A stretch of 64,000 bases of DNA, from positions 1 through 64,000 of the forward strand of contig NZ_CP025804.1 in the NCBI RefSeq assembly GCF_003352085.1, written 5' to 3'. Shown here piece after piece: positions 11,952 to 20,519 of this stretch; within the stretch, counting starts at the first letter, position 1; every line of letters begins with the position of its first letter. Below the pieces are notes generated by a model. It made no database searches, was not told the DNA's origin, and saw only the letters and a list, made by a program, of their open reading frames with translations. The stretch is from Sulfitobacter sp. SK012 (GTDB lineage: Bacteria; Pseudomonadota; Alphaproteobacteria; Rhodobacterales; Rhodobacteraceae). Made by a program: the position numbers and the translations under genes.

Positions 11952-13430
11952 TTAGCGCTCCAGGTCAGAAAGGATGGATTTCAGCGAGTGCGCGACGCGC
12001 GCCATCTGATCCGAATTCATACGATCACGGTCTATAGTCAGTGTGCAGAATTCATCCTCGTAGTGGATAAAATCGCCGTGCCCCGCCACTTCTTCGTAGA
12101 TTCCGGTCACCGCATAAGTTCGTATCGGTTTTGGGAACCCTTTGACCGTGACTGCATCCCGCTCCTCCACCCTCAGCCAATCCTTGACCATCGCATATGT
12201 TTCGGCTGCGAGCAGAATGCCGCCCGGTTCAGCTTCGGCTTCCAGCCGGGCCGTCAGGTTAACCTCTCTGCCGATGATCGTATAGTCCATCCGATTGTCC
12301 GAACCGAAATTGCCGACGGTGCAAAAGCCGGTGTTGATACCGATACGTGCCCGGAACGGACGGTCGATAAAGCCCTGCGCCCGCCATCCGGCCTGAAGGT
12401 CCGCGAGTCTACGCTGCATGGCGATAGCCATTCGGACGCAGGCTGAAGCATCTTCCCTGATACCACGGCTGTCCGTGTCACCAAAATAAAACATCATTGC
12501 GTCGCCTATGAACTTGTCAAAATATGCGCCGTGCTCCTGTGCAATCTTTGACATTTCCGAAAGGTATTCATTGAGAAGCGATGTAAGCTCCTCAGCTTCA
12601 AGCTGATCGGTTATCTCTGCGAAATCGACGATGTCGGAAAAGAAGATCGTCAGTTTTTTGCGGTGAGATTCGATTGCGGCCTGTTGATCCCCTGCAATGA
12701 TCGACCGATACAGTTGCGGTGGCATGTATTTAGCCAGTTGCTCCGAGACATTTTCGAGTGTCTCGTTCGCGGCGCGCATGTCATTCAGCAATCGTGTATT
12801 TGCGATTGCGATATCGGCCTGAGCCGCAAAGGTTTGCAGCACCTCGAATTGATCCGTGCTGAGTTCGCCCGTGTCACTGCGTAGAACGGCCAAGCCGCCC
12901 ACGGTGGTGTCGCCGTCGGAAATTGGTAACATCGTCACTGCGCGGTAGCCTGATGCCAGGAAATTGCCTGCACCCACCATGAAACGATCCTGCACCGCAG
13001 CGACATCGGCGATATCGATGCCTGTGCCGTTTAGGATGACGTGGCCATGTATGGTTTCGGGATGCAGCGGCGAAGGGAAACGATGGCGCCATGCCTCGAC
13101 TCCGTCCGGGTCTGGTCCGGCGATTGCGACCACTACTACATGATCAGCTTCTCGCAATGCGATGCTGATTGTCGCTTCGGGGAACAGACGCAATCCAGCC
13201 TGCACTATCGAATCGAAGACTGGTTGTGCCTGTCTGGGGGAATTGCTGATGACCTTGAGGATTTCGGCGGTGGCGGCCTGACGGTTGAGAGCCTCTTCCA
13301 AAGCATGTTCCAGATCGGCTGATCGCCGCCCGGTTGCCTTAGAGATCTTCGCCGACACACCAGAATTTACAGGCTTCTTTCGATGCGACAAATCACAACC
13401 CTCGCTGGCTTTTGTGAAATCTAATGCCAA
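11952..13430 (-). CDS. GAF domain-containing class III adenylate/guanylate cyclase
   Basis: A 492-residue soluble signalling enzyme that should make a cyclic nucleotide (cAMP more likely than cGMP). A short coiled segment (about 38-60) leads into a GAF domain (about 68-215), a small-molecule or redox sensing module. The catalytic class III cyclase domain runs from about 258 to 440, with the metal-binding aspartates in FFSDIVDF and GDAMMFYFG and the transition-state residues in REVNLTARLE. About 50 further residues (AGHGDFIHYEDEFCTLT...) follow. It stands alone between convergent spacers. The ligand of the GAF domain cannot be read from sequence. Confidence 0.88.
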   Translation of the reverse strand: MALDFTKASEGCDLSHRKKPVNSGVSAKISKATGRRSADLEHALEEALNRQAATAEILKVISNSPRQAQPVFDSIVQAGLRLFPEATISIALREADHVVVVAIAGPDPDGVEAWRHRFPSPLHPETIHGHVILNGTGIDIADVAAVQDRFMVGAGNFLASGYRAVTMLPISDGDTTVGGLAVLRSDTGELSTDQFEVLQTFAAQADIAIANTRLLNDMRAANETLENVSEQLAKYMPPQLYRSIIAGDQQAAIESHRKKLTIFFSDIVDFAEITDQLEAEELTSLLNEYLSEMSKIAQEHGAYFDKFIGDAMMFYFGDTDSRGIREDASACVRMAIAMQRRLADLQAGWRAQGFIDRPFRARIGINTGFCTVGNFGSDNRMDYTIIGREVNLTARLEAEAEPGGILLAAETYAMVKDWLRVEERDAVTVKGFPKPIRTYAVTGIYEEVAGHGDFIHYEDEFCTLTIDRDRMNSDQMARVAHSLKSILSDLER

Positions 13431-13617
13431 CAGTATACCTGATGCAGTGAAATCTTACACCGTGAAGACGAGGTCCGCTCTGGGTTCGCCGCAGTCATCT
13501 GATGGTTTTTGTCGAGAAAACCTGTGCCCGGCAGCCTCGGATGATGGCTGAGCGGGACAAGCATATACAGCGTTTCAGGTGTTCTTGGGCGGGCCAATGG
13601 CGCGGTTCGCCTTCCCG

Positions 13618-13908
13618 CTACGCCTCCACGAGGTCGTGATGTTTGATTGATCTGGCTTCGACGAGTTCCGTCTCAGCAGGATCGATATGCGGGCTTGCAT
13701 AGTCCTCGCCGACAAACGCTTTCAACGCTTCAAGGTTTTCCCAGACCATTACGAAACTGAATTCTCGCGGACTTTCCGGCTGAGGGGCACCGGGCAGGAC
13801 CTGAACAATCCCTGCCGTTCGCTTCATCAACGGGATCGCGGTTTCATGAAAGAACTCACTGAATTCCTTCTCCTTACCTGCCTTCGCCGTTACTTGGAAT
13901 ATTCGCAT
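13618..13908 (-). CDS. Antibiotic biosynthesis monooxygenase (ABM)-fold protein
   Basis: A 96-residue dimeric alpha-beta barrel protein of the ABM/YgiN type. It starts MRIFQVTAKAGKEKEFSEFF, has the central segment SFVMVWENLEALKAFVGEDY and ends in a hydrophilic tail. Members are quinone or haem monooxygenases, or have no known reaction, so the substrate cannot be named. The frame also allows a GTG two codons upstream (13914), but the ATG at 13908 is preferred. It is monocistronic. Confidence 0.75.
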   Translation of the reverse strand: MRIFQVTAKAGKEKEFSEFFHETAIPLMKRTAGIVQVLPGAPQPESPREFSFVMVWENLEALKAFVGEDYASPHIDPAETELVEARSIKHHDLVEA

Positions 13909-14094
13909 GATCACACAAACACCCTCCCTTTATTGGGTTCTTATCTGCATGACCGCCTCAGCTAAGTCGTATAGCATAATTCGAATAAAATGTCGCCTAC
14001 GGGCTGATTGTGTTGAAAAGCTCTGTATTCTCCCAAAGGTGACTGGAAAGTTCGCCATAGGGCTTCAGCCTCGACTACAGCTTCAGATCATGGA

Positions 14095-14857
14095 TCAGTC
14101 TGTCTCGGTCGGTGACGTCGGTTTTGTCAATTTAAAGGTCGCAGCGTAACGAGGCGCAAAGAACTTGGTGAAAGCCCTGACCTCAGGGCGCCGATAAGCG
14201 TCCGGTGCGATCAACATCATATTTGACCGAGACAATTCTTCGATGTTGTCAAAACAGCGGATGAGCGCGGCGTCAAAGGAAGCAATTCGCAAGTTTACAA
14301 GACCTAGACCGTGGCCCGCTCTGATAGATGCTTGCATCAGTTCCGGTTCACTAAATGACATGACTATCTGATCCGGCGAAACCCGGTGAGCAATCCAATT
14401 GTGCAAATAGGTCGGCACGTCGTCGTGCTCGAAAGTTACAAACCGATGGCCTTTCAGATCGTCCGAGGATTTCGGCAAACCGAACTTTTCAGCATATCTT
14501 TTCCCCCCAAACAGCGCCCACCGTGCGGTACTGAGTTTCCGGCAGATAAGAGTTTCATCTGGTTCGCTTTTTGATACTCGTATCGCAATATCGGCCTCAC
14601 CTTCCGACAGGTTCAAAACTTTCAAGCTGGGAATGAACTCGAATGCGACGCCCGGATGCATGGCGACAAATTCGCTGAGAATATCGGTTGCCTGCTCCGA
14701 GAAATACCCAGGTGCGGTTATGCGGATAGGGTGTGTTCCTGTCAGGTCAGTTGCCTTCGCGACAAAATCTGATGCCGCCACCTCAATTTTTTCAGCATGC
14801 GGAATAAGAGACCTGGCACTTTCGGTCGGCCTGAACCCTCGTGTATCGCGTTCGAAC
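14095..14857 (-). pseudogene. LysR-family regulator, N-terminal DNA-binding half removed by IS21
   Basis: The coding frame keeps the whole effector-binding domain of a LysR-type regulator (from about HPIRITAPGYFSE to the end) and the last part of its DNA-binding arm (FERDTRGFRPTESARSLIPHAEKI, of which the final part follows the usual wing). Reading upstream, the frame breaks at 14857, precisely where the IS21 terminal TGTCAATC begins at 14858. The helix-turn-helix (roughly the first 40 residues) is missing and is not found on the far side of the element. An internal GTG at 14781 could give a 228-residue product without DNA-binding domain, but this is best read as a disrupted gene. Confidence 0.85.
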
Positions 14858-14939
14858 TGTCAATCCCGGAGTAAAATCGGTCAGCGTCCCGGAGAGAAAT
14901 TGGCCAATTTGTCAGCTCCTTGGCTTCAGTTGGGTTTGT

Positions 14940-15704
14940 TCAGGCTGTGCGGTTTCGGCTTTGGTTCAGCCGATAGCTTTCACCATTCATCTCCAGGATA
15001 TGGACGTGGTGTGTCAGGCGGTCGAGGATGGCACCCGTGAGGCGTTCTGATCCGAAGACCTCTGTCCATTCATCGAACGGCAGGTTGGATGTGATGATGA
15101 TGGAGCCGCGTTCATATCGTTGACTGATCACTTCGAACAGCAACTCGGCCCCGGTCTTGGAGAGTGGCACGAACCCAAGTTCGTCAATGATCAGCAAATC
15201 TTGGGCTGCTAGTTGTTTTTGGTGTCGTTGCAGTCGGCGTTCGTCAACTGCCTCGATCATTTCATGAACCAGTGCAGCGGCTGTGGTGAAACGTACCTTC
15301 AAGCCCTTTTGGCAAGCTGCCAGTCCAAGGCCGAGAGCAACATGTGTTTTACCGGTCCCACTTGGTCCTAGCGCGATAACGTTTTGACGCTTTGCGGTGT
15401 ACTCGCAGCGGGCCAATTCCATCACCAGCACCTTGTTCAGTGACGGGATCGTTTTGAAGTCAAAGCTATCCAGGCTCTTGGTTGCCGGAAACTTCGCGGC
15501 TTTGATACGCCGCTCTACCATCCGTCGCTCACGTTCGATCAGCTCCAGCTCACACAAGCGCAGGAGATATTGGACATGATCCTTGTTCTCTGCGGCGCAT
15601 TGTTGGGCCTGTTTGGTGTATTCGCTTTGGAAGGTTGGCAGCCGAAGTTTGGTCAGGTGATGCCTGAGCAGAACCTGCGGTGTATCAGTAACAGTATCGT
15701 TCAT
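14940..15704 (-). CDS. istB: IS21 transposition helper ATPase IstB
   Basis: The 254-residue AAA+ ATPase assists the IstA transposase in target selection and strand transfer. Walker A is GPSGTGKT at about 113-120, Walker B is LLIIDELGFVPL, and the family ending LDRLTHHVHILEMNGESYR is present. Its ATG overlaps the istA stop by four bases (ATGA at 15701-15704), the usual IS21 translational coupling. The frame is intact, so the element could still supply this protein. Confidence 0.95.
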   Translation of the reverse strand: MNDTVTDTPQVLLRHHLTKLRLPTFQSEYTKQAQQCAAENKDHVQYLLRLCELELIERERRMVERRIKAAKFPATKSLDSFDFKTIPSLNKVLVMELARCEYTAKRQNVIALGPSGTGKTHVALGLGLAACQKGLKVRFTTAAALVHEMIEAVDERRLQRHQKQLAAQDLLIIDELGFVPLSKTGAELLFEVISQRYERGSIIITSNLPFDEWTEVFGSERLTGAILDRLTHHVHILEMNGESYRLNQSRNRTA

Positions 15705-17209
15705 GCGGCCACCTCGGACAACAGCACGGCATAGCTGGAAGGCTTTGTCGTCTCAACCACCGCTTTCGGCAGATAAGGATAGATATCGAGATCAAGCCTA
15801 GGCGGACGACGCTCAATCCGGCAAAGGATCAGATGCTTGATCGCATCGTAGCCAAGTGCGCCCAGGTCCAAGGCTTGTTTGATTGCAGCATGAACGTGCT
15901 CCATCTCGAAGGTTTCCAATAGTCGCAAGATCTGAACATATTCGCGCTTCCCCGCCTTACCCATGCGGGCTTCCAACAATCGATGAAGGGTCGTGAACGC
16001 ATCGGGCAGATCCCAACCCTGCAAGGGTGCCGCCTGGTCGAGAGCACCAACCTTCTGCTCCAACAATGGCAAGTAATGCATCGGGTCGAAAATCATATCT
16101 GCCTTCTCGTAAGATCGTCGATGTCGGGCGACAATCTCGGTCCCACAGCCGATCACGACCTCATGGACATAGCCGCGTACCTGAACCTCATGATGGGCAA
16201 AGGCGACAGGGACGGAGTAATCGTTATTGCGATAACGGATCATCGATATTGAAGTTGCCCGAGTACTGACCTTATCACACGCATCGTAAGGTGTTGGGGG
16301 CAATGCCATCAACGCGTCCAGGTCTCGTAGCAACCGTTCACCAATACTCTCACTATGCCCGCGAACAACATCGTCCTGACGCTTCAAACATTGTTCCTCC
16401 AACCAGGCGTTCAAAGCATCAAAACTATCGAACCGGGGAGCAGGGATTAGGAAGTTCCTCCGTCCGTAGCCAATGACACCTTCGACATTACCTTTGTCGT
16501 TACCTTTACCAGGGCGGCCAAACCGGTCCTCAAACAGATAATGCGATTGTAGTTCCGAGAAAGTTCTGGTCCGGATCCGCTTGCCTCCTCCCAAGATCTT
16601 TGCAACCGCTATCACGGTGTTATCGTACAGTGCCGACAAGGGCACACCACCGAAGAACGCAAACGCAGCGTTGTGACCATCACAGAAGGCTTCTGTCGTT
16701 TCTGCCGGATATGCCTTCATGAAGAACGCATCCGAATGCGGCAACGATATCGCAATGTAATGCAGCTTTCGTTCAACACCACCAATCACACCAAGGGTCT
16801 CGCCAAAATCGACCTGAGCATGGCCAGGGGTGTGAACCAGAGGAACAAACACCTCTTGGGTACGTCGCTGCTTCTCACGAACATAGTCCGTGACGATGGT
16901 GATCCCGCCAGTGAACCCATGTTCATCACGCAATCGCGCATGAATACGTTTGGCTGTGTGGCGTTGCTTTTTGATGACCCGTTTATCGTCTTTCAGGATC
17001 TGATCAATTATCCCAATGAACGGATCCAACTTCGGACGAACTGGCGCGGTCGTTCTTTGATAACCCGGCGGAACCGAATGCTTCAAAATCTTCGCCACTG
17101 TTTTGCGGTCAATCCCAAACAGACGGGCCGCCTCACTATTGTTCTTACCTTCGACATGGCACGCACGGCGCACCCGACTGTACAAATCCACAGAATACAT
17201 CTTCCCCAC
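15701..17209 (-). CDS. istA: IS21 family transposase IstA
   Basis: The 502-residue DDE transposase of the element. An N-terminal helix-turn-helix (NNSEAARLFGIDRKTVAKIL, about 23-42) should bind the terminal repeats. The catalytic core contains the expected acidic residues in HAQVDFGE, ALYDNTV and GNVEGVIGY. The C-terminal part carries the beta-barrel-like region (SVPVAFAHHEVQVRGYVHEV). The frame is intact and full length, and overlaps istB by four bases, so the element may be mobile. Confidence 0.95.
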   Translation of the reverse strand: MGKMYSVDLYSRVRRACHVEGKNNSEAARLFGIDRKTVAKILKHSVPPGYQRTTAPVRPKLDPFIGIIDQILKDDKRVIKKQRHTAKRIHARLRDEHGFTGGITIVTDYVREKQRRTQEVFVPLVHTPGHAQVDFGETLGVIGGVERKLHYIAISLPHSDAFFMKAYPAETTEAFCDGHNAAFAFFGGVPLSALYDNTVIAVAKILGGGKRIRTRTFSELQSHYLFEDRFGRPGKGNDKGNVEGVIGYGRRNFLIPAPRFDSFDALNAWLEEQCLKRQDDVVRGHSESIGERLLRDLDALMALPPTPYDACDKVSTRATSISMIRYRNNDYSVPVAFAHHEVQVRGYVHEVVIGCGTEIVARHRRSYEKADMIFDPMHYLPLLEQKVGALDQAAPLQGWDLPDAFTTLHRLLEARMGKAGKREYVQILRLLETFEMEHVHAAIKQALDLGALGYDAIKHLILCRIERRPPRLDLDIYPYLPKAVVETTKPSSYAVLLSEVAA

Positions 17210-17266
17210 CCGTTGCTCGACAGCACCAGATGTTAGATTGCGGAATTTTACTCCGCGACGGTCAGA

Positions 17267-18019
17267 TTACCCAACCATTTCCATGGCCATTTTGTCTCCG
17301 GGATTCACACTTGCTTGTTGGTCATTGCCAAACATCGAAAGATACAAGTTGTGATAACGATCCTCTTCCAGTCCAATCACCTTCCAAAGCACGATGTTAA
17401 ATGGGGCGGCGATTGCAAAGACGCTATCTGTCGATATTCCTGCTTTGGCAAAAATCGCTTTCGCTCTGTATTCGGCCTGTGCCTGCAACATCACCCCAAG
17501 CCCCAAATATGCTGTGCTGAACACAAGGGCCAGCGTGATCCCGCGCCCAAGCGGGCGCGACCAATCCCGTCGCGAAAGTGCCCAAATGGCAGTTCCAAGG
17601 AGCGGAAGAGTATAAATTGGATCAATGATAAAAATAGATCCCACGCCAACGGGATCCTGATAGAAGGGCCAGAACAACCGTGTTCCGTAGACCGTCATGG
17701 CGTCGATGATCGCATGTGTCGAGAAACATAAGAACACCGTCCACCAAACCAGAGCGCGGTGGTCTTTAAGTCGGCGAATACTGCGTACAAGAAGTTCGCC
17801 AATTACGGGGGCCGCCACTGCGTGTGTAGCCAGAGCATGTGTCCAACCGCGATGCAACACAAACTCATCGACTGCTGTATCGAATGACAAAAAGACATCA
17901 AGATCGGGTAAGGTTCCCAGCGCACCACCCAAAAGGGCGGCCTTGCGCGGACCAAGCGTTTTGCCCAGGCACAGTACAGAAATTGTTGATCCGAGAACAA
18001 ACTGGGTTAGTGAATCCAT
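17267..18019 (-). pseudogene. YdjM-type metal-dependent hydrolase, 3' end lost at IS21
   Basis: A membrane protein of the DUF457/YdjM family of predicted zinc-dependent hydrolases. It begins with the family hallmark MDSLTQFVLGSTI and carries the histidine/aspartate set GTLPDLDVF, HRGWTHAL and STHAIIDAMTVYGT, plus about four hydrophobic spans. It stops at 250 residues only two bases from the IS21 end, whereas I expect relatives of roughly 330-350 residues, so the C-terminal part is probably missing and the stop is fortuitous. Whether the shortened protein works is unknown. The start ATG at 18019 and the N-terminal half look undamaged. Confidence 0.65.
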
Positions 18020-18260
18020 TTGGCAGTACTGTTCCCTTCAATATTTCATACCACCAATCTGAAGGTCACCCGTCCGAATGGCATCGATGTCTACCTATGA
18101 GGGGAGTTGCGGGCCGGGAACACATCCTCACAGCTCAAGTTACAAACCCATAAATAACATCAATGTGAGACAACAAGATTCGCCCAAGAATGGCAATTTG
18201 CTAAATTTTGGTCCCTTCGCCATAGTTGTAAGCTGGTGGGGAAATGCAAGGAAATAGGTC

Positions 18261-18818
18261 ATGGTTTGGGCTGCTGCTTCGAAATTACTTTCTAAATTGA
18301 CCGGTAACAAAGAAGGAAAAGGGCGAGTCGGCGACGGTTTGATGAAAAAAAAATTGAACCATGCTGATACAGGTATTCCTATTGGCAGAGAGGATCAGCC
18401 CGCTCCCTATAGTCGCTGGAAAGCCCAAAACAACGATGCGTTTTTTGCGGATGACGTTGATTTGCCCGACGGGGCAACTCTCCAATGGCGCGAATACCTC
18501 TGGAACGGCCCGACATCCATTGACGAATGTGAATGGGGCGCGGTTCGATGGCGATTTTATAGCAATGGGTTGGTGTGTTTCGACGCAAAAATGTCAAACA
18601 CCAGCGGACGAGTGGACCCAGGGGATGTACAGGGCCATCGTATCGAGTTGAGAGAGAAGAATGGTCTCTTGCTTGGCGTCTGGGTATCTGGCGTTTTTGT
18701 AAAAAAATCACTACCCCAGCGTAGTTTTGCAGCTTCATTTATGGATCAGCATGAACTGCTCAAACTTCACTTTTCTGATTTAGACGACAATCAAAACGGT
18801 GCATGGGTTTGCCTATAA
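18261..18818 (+). CDS. Hypothetical protein, 185 residues
   Basis: A soluble protein with no signal peptide or membrane span. The first 60 residues are basic and low in structure (KLLSKLTGNKEGKGR), followed by a globular part rich in Trp, beta-type stretches and short repeats of hydrophobic residues (ATLQWREYLWNGPTSIDEC, GAVRWRFYSNGLVCFDAKM). This pattern resembles small beta-sandwich domains of unknown function such as DUF6294, but I cannot assign it with confidence. The ATG at 18261 is preceded by GGAAATAGGTC. No operon partner; the 440 bp around it are otherwise empty. Confidence 0.6.
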   Translation: MVWAAASKLLSKLTGNKEGKGRVGDGLMKKKLNHADTGIPIGREDQPAPYSRWKAQNNDAFFADDVDLPDGATLQWREYLWNGPTSIDECEWGAVRWRFYSNGLVCFDAKMSNTSGRVDPGDVQGHRIELREKNGLLLGVWVSGVFVKKSLPQRSFAASFMDQHELLKLHFSDLDDNQNGAWVCL

Positions 18819-18906
18819 TGAGTTTTTTGACCGCTCCTGTTGTACTGTACGTTTGAAACTGAACAAGCGGCACGCGGACCCGTAGGGTCGACGACAAGTG
18901 GAAGGA

Positions 18907-19014
18907 ATGACTGAAACCCCAATTAGACTTAACTATATCCCATTCGAGAGCTTTGAAGTTGGTCAGAAGCAGATCCTTGAAAAGATGCGCCGCGCGGAGC
19001 TCAAGAGTTGTTGA
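18907..19014 (+). pseudogene. Short broken ORF, possible gene remnant
   Basis: Directly behind GGAAGGA, an ATG opens a 35-codon frame (MTETPIRLNYIPFESFEVGQ, then KQILEKMRRAELKSC) with good coding character. A coding-like stretch in another frame continues to the TAA at about 19097 (LSLEGNTVAKASSPLEYTTQ and ITSVEDLLM). This looks like one gene split by a frameshift near 19010. No family is recognised. The rest of the 349-bp spacer (18819-19167) holds nothing else. Confidence 0.3.
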
Positions 19015-19167
19015 GCTTGGAAGGCAATACCGTTGCGAAAGCCTCGTCGCCCCTTGAGTACACAACTCAAATAACTTCAGTAGAGGATTTGTTAATGTAA
19101 CTGAGAACTGACCCAGTAGAGGTCAGAATTGTCACTGACATTCAACACAGAGGTGTTGCGACGTTAG

Positions 19168-19818
19168 TCAAAGCACTCGCAAGCCTAGCTCACTCAATAG
19201 ATCGGCGGCTTGTCGTTTTGAAATGACGGCGCCCCTAAACCGCTTGGCATCACCCAACGTGACACCGCCGAGATCCGCTCCGCGCAAATCAGCATCCTCA
19301 AAGCGACAACCGGATAAATTTGCATCCCGCAAAGAGCAGTCCTCGAATACGGTTTCTCGGAAGTCACAGGACCGAAGATCGGCCTCGCCAAAATCGAGGT
19401 GTTTGAGTGTCATTTTCCGAAACGATAGCTTCGGAAGAAGGGCCAGACCGAACAAACTATCCCGTAGCTCAAAGTCGTTCGTGCGCGTGTCACTTAGGTC
19501 CGCCCCAATCATTTTGCAGCCTGCAACCTTCATTGCAACAAGTGTCGCCCCTTGAAAACGGCAGTTGCTGTAATCGCCGCCTTCAATCTGGGCTTCTGTG
19601 AGTAAAGCGCTCAAAAAACTGGCCCCGGGCGCTCGACACCCCAAAAAAATAGCGTTTTCCAAATTAGCACCATTGAAGGATGTACGTGTCAGGTTGCACT
19701 TTTCAAAGCACCAGCCGGACATATTGGATTCTGACAAGTCCAAACCCTGAAGGTCACAGTGACTAAGGGTGGCAGTTTCGCACAGACTGGCTAAGTCCTT
19801 GATGTCTCTTAGACTCAT
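19168..19818 (-). CDS. Qnr-like pentapeptide-repeat protein
   Basis: A pentapeptide-repeat protein folding as a right-handed quadrilateral beta helix. Repeats of the A(D/N)LxX and CxFxx type run through almost the whole chain (LDLSESNMSG, ANLENAIFLG, DADLRGADLGG), interrupted around the middle as in Qnr/McbG proteins, and it ends with the family-like tail GAVISKRQAADLLSELGLRVL. The frame is open to a GTG at 19932, but the ATG at 19818 (MSLRDIKDLASLC) gives 216 residues, the normal size for Qnr-type proteins, which mimic DNA and protect gyrase from quinolones. Protection of gyrase here is an inference. It is monocistronic and convergent with no close gene. Confidence 0.75.
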   Translation of the reverse strand: MSLRDIKDLASLCETATLSHCDLQGLDLSESNMSGWCFEKCNLTRTSFNGANLENAIFLGCRAPGASFLSALLTEAQIEGGDYSNCRFQGATLVAMKVAGCKMIGADLSDTRTNDFELRDSLFGLALLPKLSFRKMTLKHLDFGEADLRSCDFRETVFEDCSLRDANLSGCRFEDADLRGADLGGVTLGDAKRFRGAVISKRQAADLLSELGLRVL

Positions 19819-20100
19819 CTTTTTACCTGAAAGATGATGTTGTGATCCGTTTTGCATAGGCATTTGTCTGTCACCAGACGCTCGGCGTTTCAAGTGCGAT
19901 GCGCACACTTTGGTACAACCCGTCAAAACCAAGCCTCATCAGATCTACATGCTTTTGCTTGGCCGTGTCGGCGTCTGAAAATGGGCTCCACTATGCCAGG
20001 TTCTGTGCCGTCTAGGCCGGACCAGGCGGAGGGACTGATACGTGCCGGTAGGAAAAAATGCACATCCCACTTAGTCTCCGTTTTCGATTTTCCAAAAAAT

Positions 20101-20170
20101 TGAACGGCGTTCATATTTGTCTTGAACATTGTTCACTTACGTTGTATACGCTCAGTATGAACGATGTTCA
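20101..20170. promoter_or_regulatory. Three-copy operator TGAACNNNGTTCA
   Basis: Three copies of one palindrome: TGAACGGCGTTCA (20101-20113), TGAACATTGTTCA (20123-20135) and TGAACGATGTTCA (20158-20170). Centre spacings are 22 and 35 bases. The middle copy overlaps the -35 element and the third lies just after the -10 element of the promoter at 20122-20150, the layout of a repressor site set. Such 13-bp dyads are typical for TetR-family dimers, but no regulator gene is nearby, so the protein is unknown. Confidence 0.7.
20122..20150 (+). promoter_or_regulatory. Promoter of the small-protein operon
   Basis: TTGAAC (20122-20127) and TATACG (20145-20150) are separated by 17 bases, 39 bases before the first start codon at 20189. 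The hexamers overlap or touch the TGAACNNNGTTCA palindromes, so binding there would block RNA polymerase. Inferred from sequence. Confidence 0.6.
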
Positions 20171-20188
20171 ATTACTGGAGGAACCACG

Positions 20189-20398
20189 ATGTTCAAACAA
20201 ATTGCGACCTTGGCTCGCGGCCGTATGACCGACAGCTCACCTACAGTACACGATGCAAATGCCTTAGATTTGGTTTGCCAAGAGATACGGGACGCAGCGC
20301 AAGGCGTTGGTAAACCCAGCAAAGAGATTGCGGTCGGAATGGCATACGCAGAACGCGAAAAAGCGATGTCCGGATTGTGGCAGGAGGGTCTCTCATGA
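20189..20398 (+). CDS. Small protein resembling the PspA N-terminus
   Basis: A 69-residue protein beginning MFKQIATLARGRMTDSSPTV and containing ALDLVCQEIRDAAQGVGKPS. The pattern matches the first helices of PspA/IM30 (MFKxLxTLxxG...IDQxIREA), the part that contacts membranes, but the long coiled coil is missing; the last ten residues are unrelated. It may be a truncated PspA relative or a separate small family. The ATG at 20189 sits behind GGAGG; the frame's upstream extension (20129) is not needed. It is the first gene of a tight three-gene unit and overlaps the next start (ATGA). Confidence 0.55.
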   Translation: MFKQIATLARGRMTDSSPTVHDANALDLVCQEIRDAAQGVGKPSKEIAVGMAYAEREKAMSGLWQEGLS

Positions 20399-20505
20399 GT
20401 AAGGAACCAAAGCCTTTCAGCAAGCTGGATGTGATCCTGATCGTCTTGGCCACCCCAGTTATCTGCGCCGCTGCTTTTATAATCCTATTTGTAATGTTTA
20501 TTTAA
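20395..20505 (+). CDS. Single-span small membrane protein, 36 residues
   Basis: A micro-gene with the sequence MSKEPKPFSKLDVILIVLAT followed by PVICAAAFIILFVMFI. A short positively charged head leads into one hydrophobic span of about 22 residues, so it should insert in the inner membrane. Translation is coupled to the previous gene by a four-base ATGA overlap, and GGAGGG lies upstream. No known family is recognised. Its size, coupling and the membrane-binding character of the first gene suggest a common job at the membrane. Confidence 0.6.
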   Translation: MSKEPKPFSKLDVILIVLATPVICAAAFIILFVMFI

Positions 20506-20519
20506 TGAGGGATCATCTA

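Larger units (their letters stand above)
14858..17264. mobile_element. IS21-family insertion sequence
   Basis: A complete IS21-type element of about 2.4 kb with istA and istB on the minus strand. Its ends are related inverted repeats: TGTCAATCCCGGAGTAAAAT at 14858-14877, and TGACCGTCGCGGAGTAAAAT read inward from 17264, sharing CGGAGTAAAAT. Both begin with TG as expected for the family. The flanks (...GTTCGAAC on the left, GATTACCC on the right) show no 4-8 bp target duplication, and both neighbouring genes are truncated, so the present copy is probably the scar of an IS-mediated deletion or of recombination between copies. Confidence 0.85.

Noticed and set aside
14850..17272. Target-site duplication of IS21
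   Set aside because: The flanks GTTCGAAC and GATTACCC differ, so no duplication is supported.
19923..20129. Minus-strand ORF divergent from the small-protein unit
   Set aside because: Overlaps the operator region; composition and lack of ribosome site suggest chance.
20101..20170. LexA (SOS) boxes
   Set aside because: Alphaproteobacterial LexA binds direct repeats GTTC-N7-GTTC. The sites here are inverted TGAACNNNGTTCA, so another regulator is more likely.
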